Source: Polycyclovorans sp046565985 (GTDB taxonomy: Bacteria > Pseudomonadota > Gammaproteobacteria > Nevskiales > Nevskiaceae). From it: 5,356 nucleotides of DNA. The DNA lies in contig JBKHXN010000094.1 in NCBI GenBank assembly GCA_046565985.1, positions 1 to 5,356 on the forward strand, in the 5' to 3' direction. The notes under the pieces are model-generated. The model saw only the letters and a program-made list of their open reading frames with translations, did not search any database and was not told where the DNA came from. Below are positions 5,153 to 5,356 of the stretch, one piece after another. Both the position numbers and the translations under genes were made by a program. The first letter of the stretch is position 1. Every line of letters starts with the position of its first letter.

Positions 5153-5356
5153 ATGAGCGTTTGCAAATCCAAAACCGGGCTGGCCCTGGCCAGCGTGCTG
5201 ACCACCGTCCTCGTGGCCTCGGGCTGCAGCACCACCCGCACGTTCGTGGACTACAACCAGGGCGCGCTGTACTCCACTGAATCGGTCGGCAACGTGCCCT
5301 ACGTGGAGGTAGGCCCCGCCAGCGCGAGCGAGCGCGGCTTCTTCTGGGAAAGCTGC
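5153..5356 (+). CDS. Lipoprotein of unknown function (3' partial)
   Basis: Exactly 68 codons are visible before the window ends, with no stop. The protein begins MSVCKSKTGLALAS, has a hydrophobic core and the lipobox ASGC, with probable lipidated Cys25 (Ser at the next position, consistent with outer-membrane sorting). The mature part starts STTRTFVDYNQGALYSTE and continues to GFFWESC at the window edge, giving a second cysteine at residue 68. I do not recognise the family. The gene lies 12 nt after the TraF-like barrel gene with its own ribosome binding site and no terminator or promoter between them, so the two are almost certainly co-transcribed. A role as a periplasmic or outer-membrane partner of the barrel is inferred from position alone. 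Confidence 0.85.
   Translation, partial: MSVCKSKTGLALASVLTTVLVASGCSTTRTFVDYNQGALYSTESVGNVPYVEVGPASASERGFFWESC

Noticed and set aside
1..5356. tRNA, rRNA, CRISPR array, insertion sequence or toxin-antitoxin pair
   Set aside because: No cloverleaf-like or ribosomal sequence, no regularly spaced repeats, no transposase-like product and no recognisable small toxin-antitoxin pair were found on either strand.

Overview
The window reads as chromosomal DNA of a GC-rich Gram-negative bacterium, most likely a gammaproteobacterium. This rests on overall base composition (about 60-70% G+C in most genes, by hand counts), Shine-Dalgarno sites of the GGAG type, Sec and lipoprotein signals followed by outer-membrane beta-barrel proteins ending in aromatic residues, and one barrel that resembles the chromosomal TraF-like (PF13729) family. 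I cannot name a genus. All supported genes are on the + strand, and every product whose N terminus is visible carries an export signal, so this is a cell-envelope locus.

Layout. (1) 1-1079: 3' part of a gene for a beta-strand-rich, Thr/Asn/Asp-rich, probably exported protein; its start lies upstream of the window. (2) 1101-1129: a strong intrinsic terminator. (3) 1141-2214: a Cys-free outer-membrane beta-barrel protein of unknown function, whose ribosome binding site begins one base after the terminator T-tract. (4) 2323-3444: a 373-aa lipoprotein with a poly-Gly tether and six further cysteines, with a markedly lower G+C middle section. (5) 3464-3492: a second intrinsic terminator. (6) 3493-3665: an untranslated region with a 9-bp direct repeat at 11-bp spacing and a possible hairpin over the next ribosome binding site. 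(7) 3666-3782: a 38-codon ORF with a lipoprotein-like signal, overlapping the next start codon as ATGA. (8) 3779-5140: a TraF-like outer-membrane barrel with charged helical inserts. (9) 5153-5356: the start of another lipoprotein, cut by the window end.

The two terminators divide the window into a first unit (ending at 1129, with possible read-through into the 1141 barrel gene), a second unit ending with the 2323 lipoprotein, and a third, tightly packed unit (small ORF, TraF-like barrel, lipoprotein). Lipoprotein and barrel genes alternate, which suggests envelope partners, but no function can be assigned from sequence alone. No tRNA, rRNA, insertion sequence, CRISPR array or conjugation machinery is visible. 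No stretch above 300 bases lacks a gene.

The points most worth a second look are the 38-codon coupled ORF, the terminator fused to a ribosome binding site, the direct repeat and possible regulatory leader before the third unit, and a possible distant relation between the products ending at 1079 and 3444.
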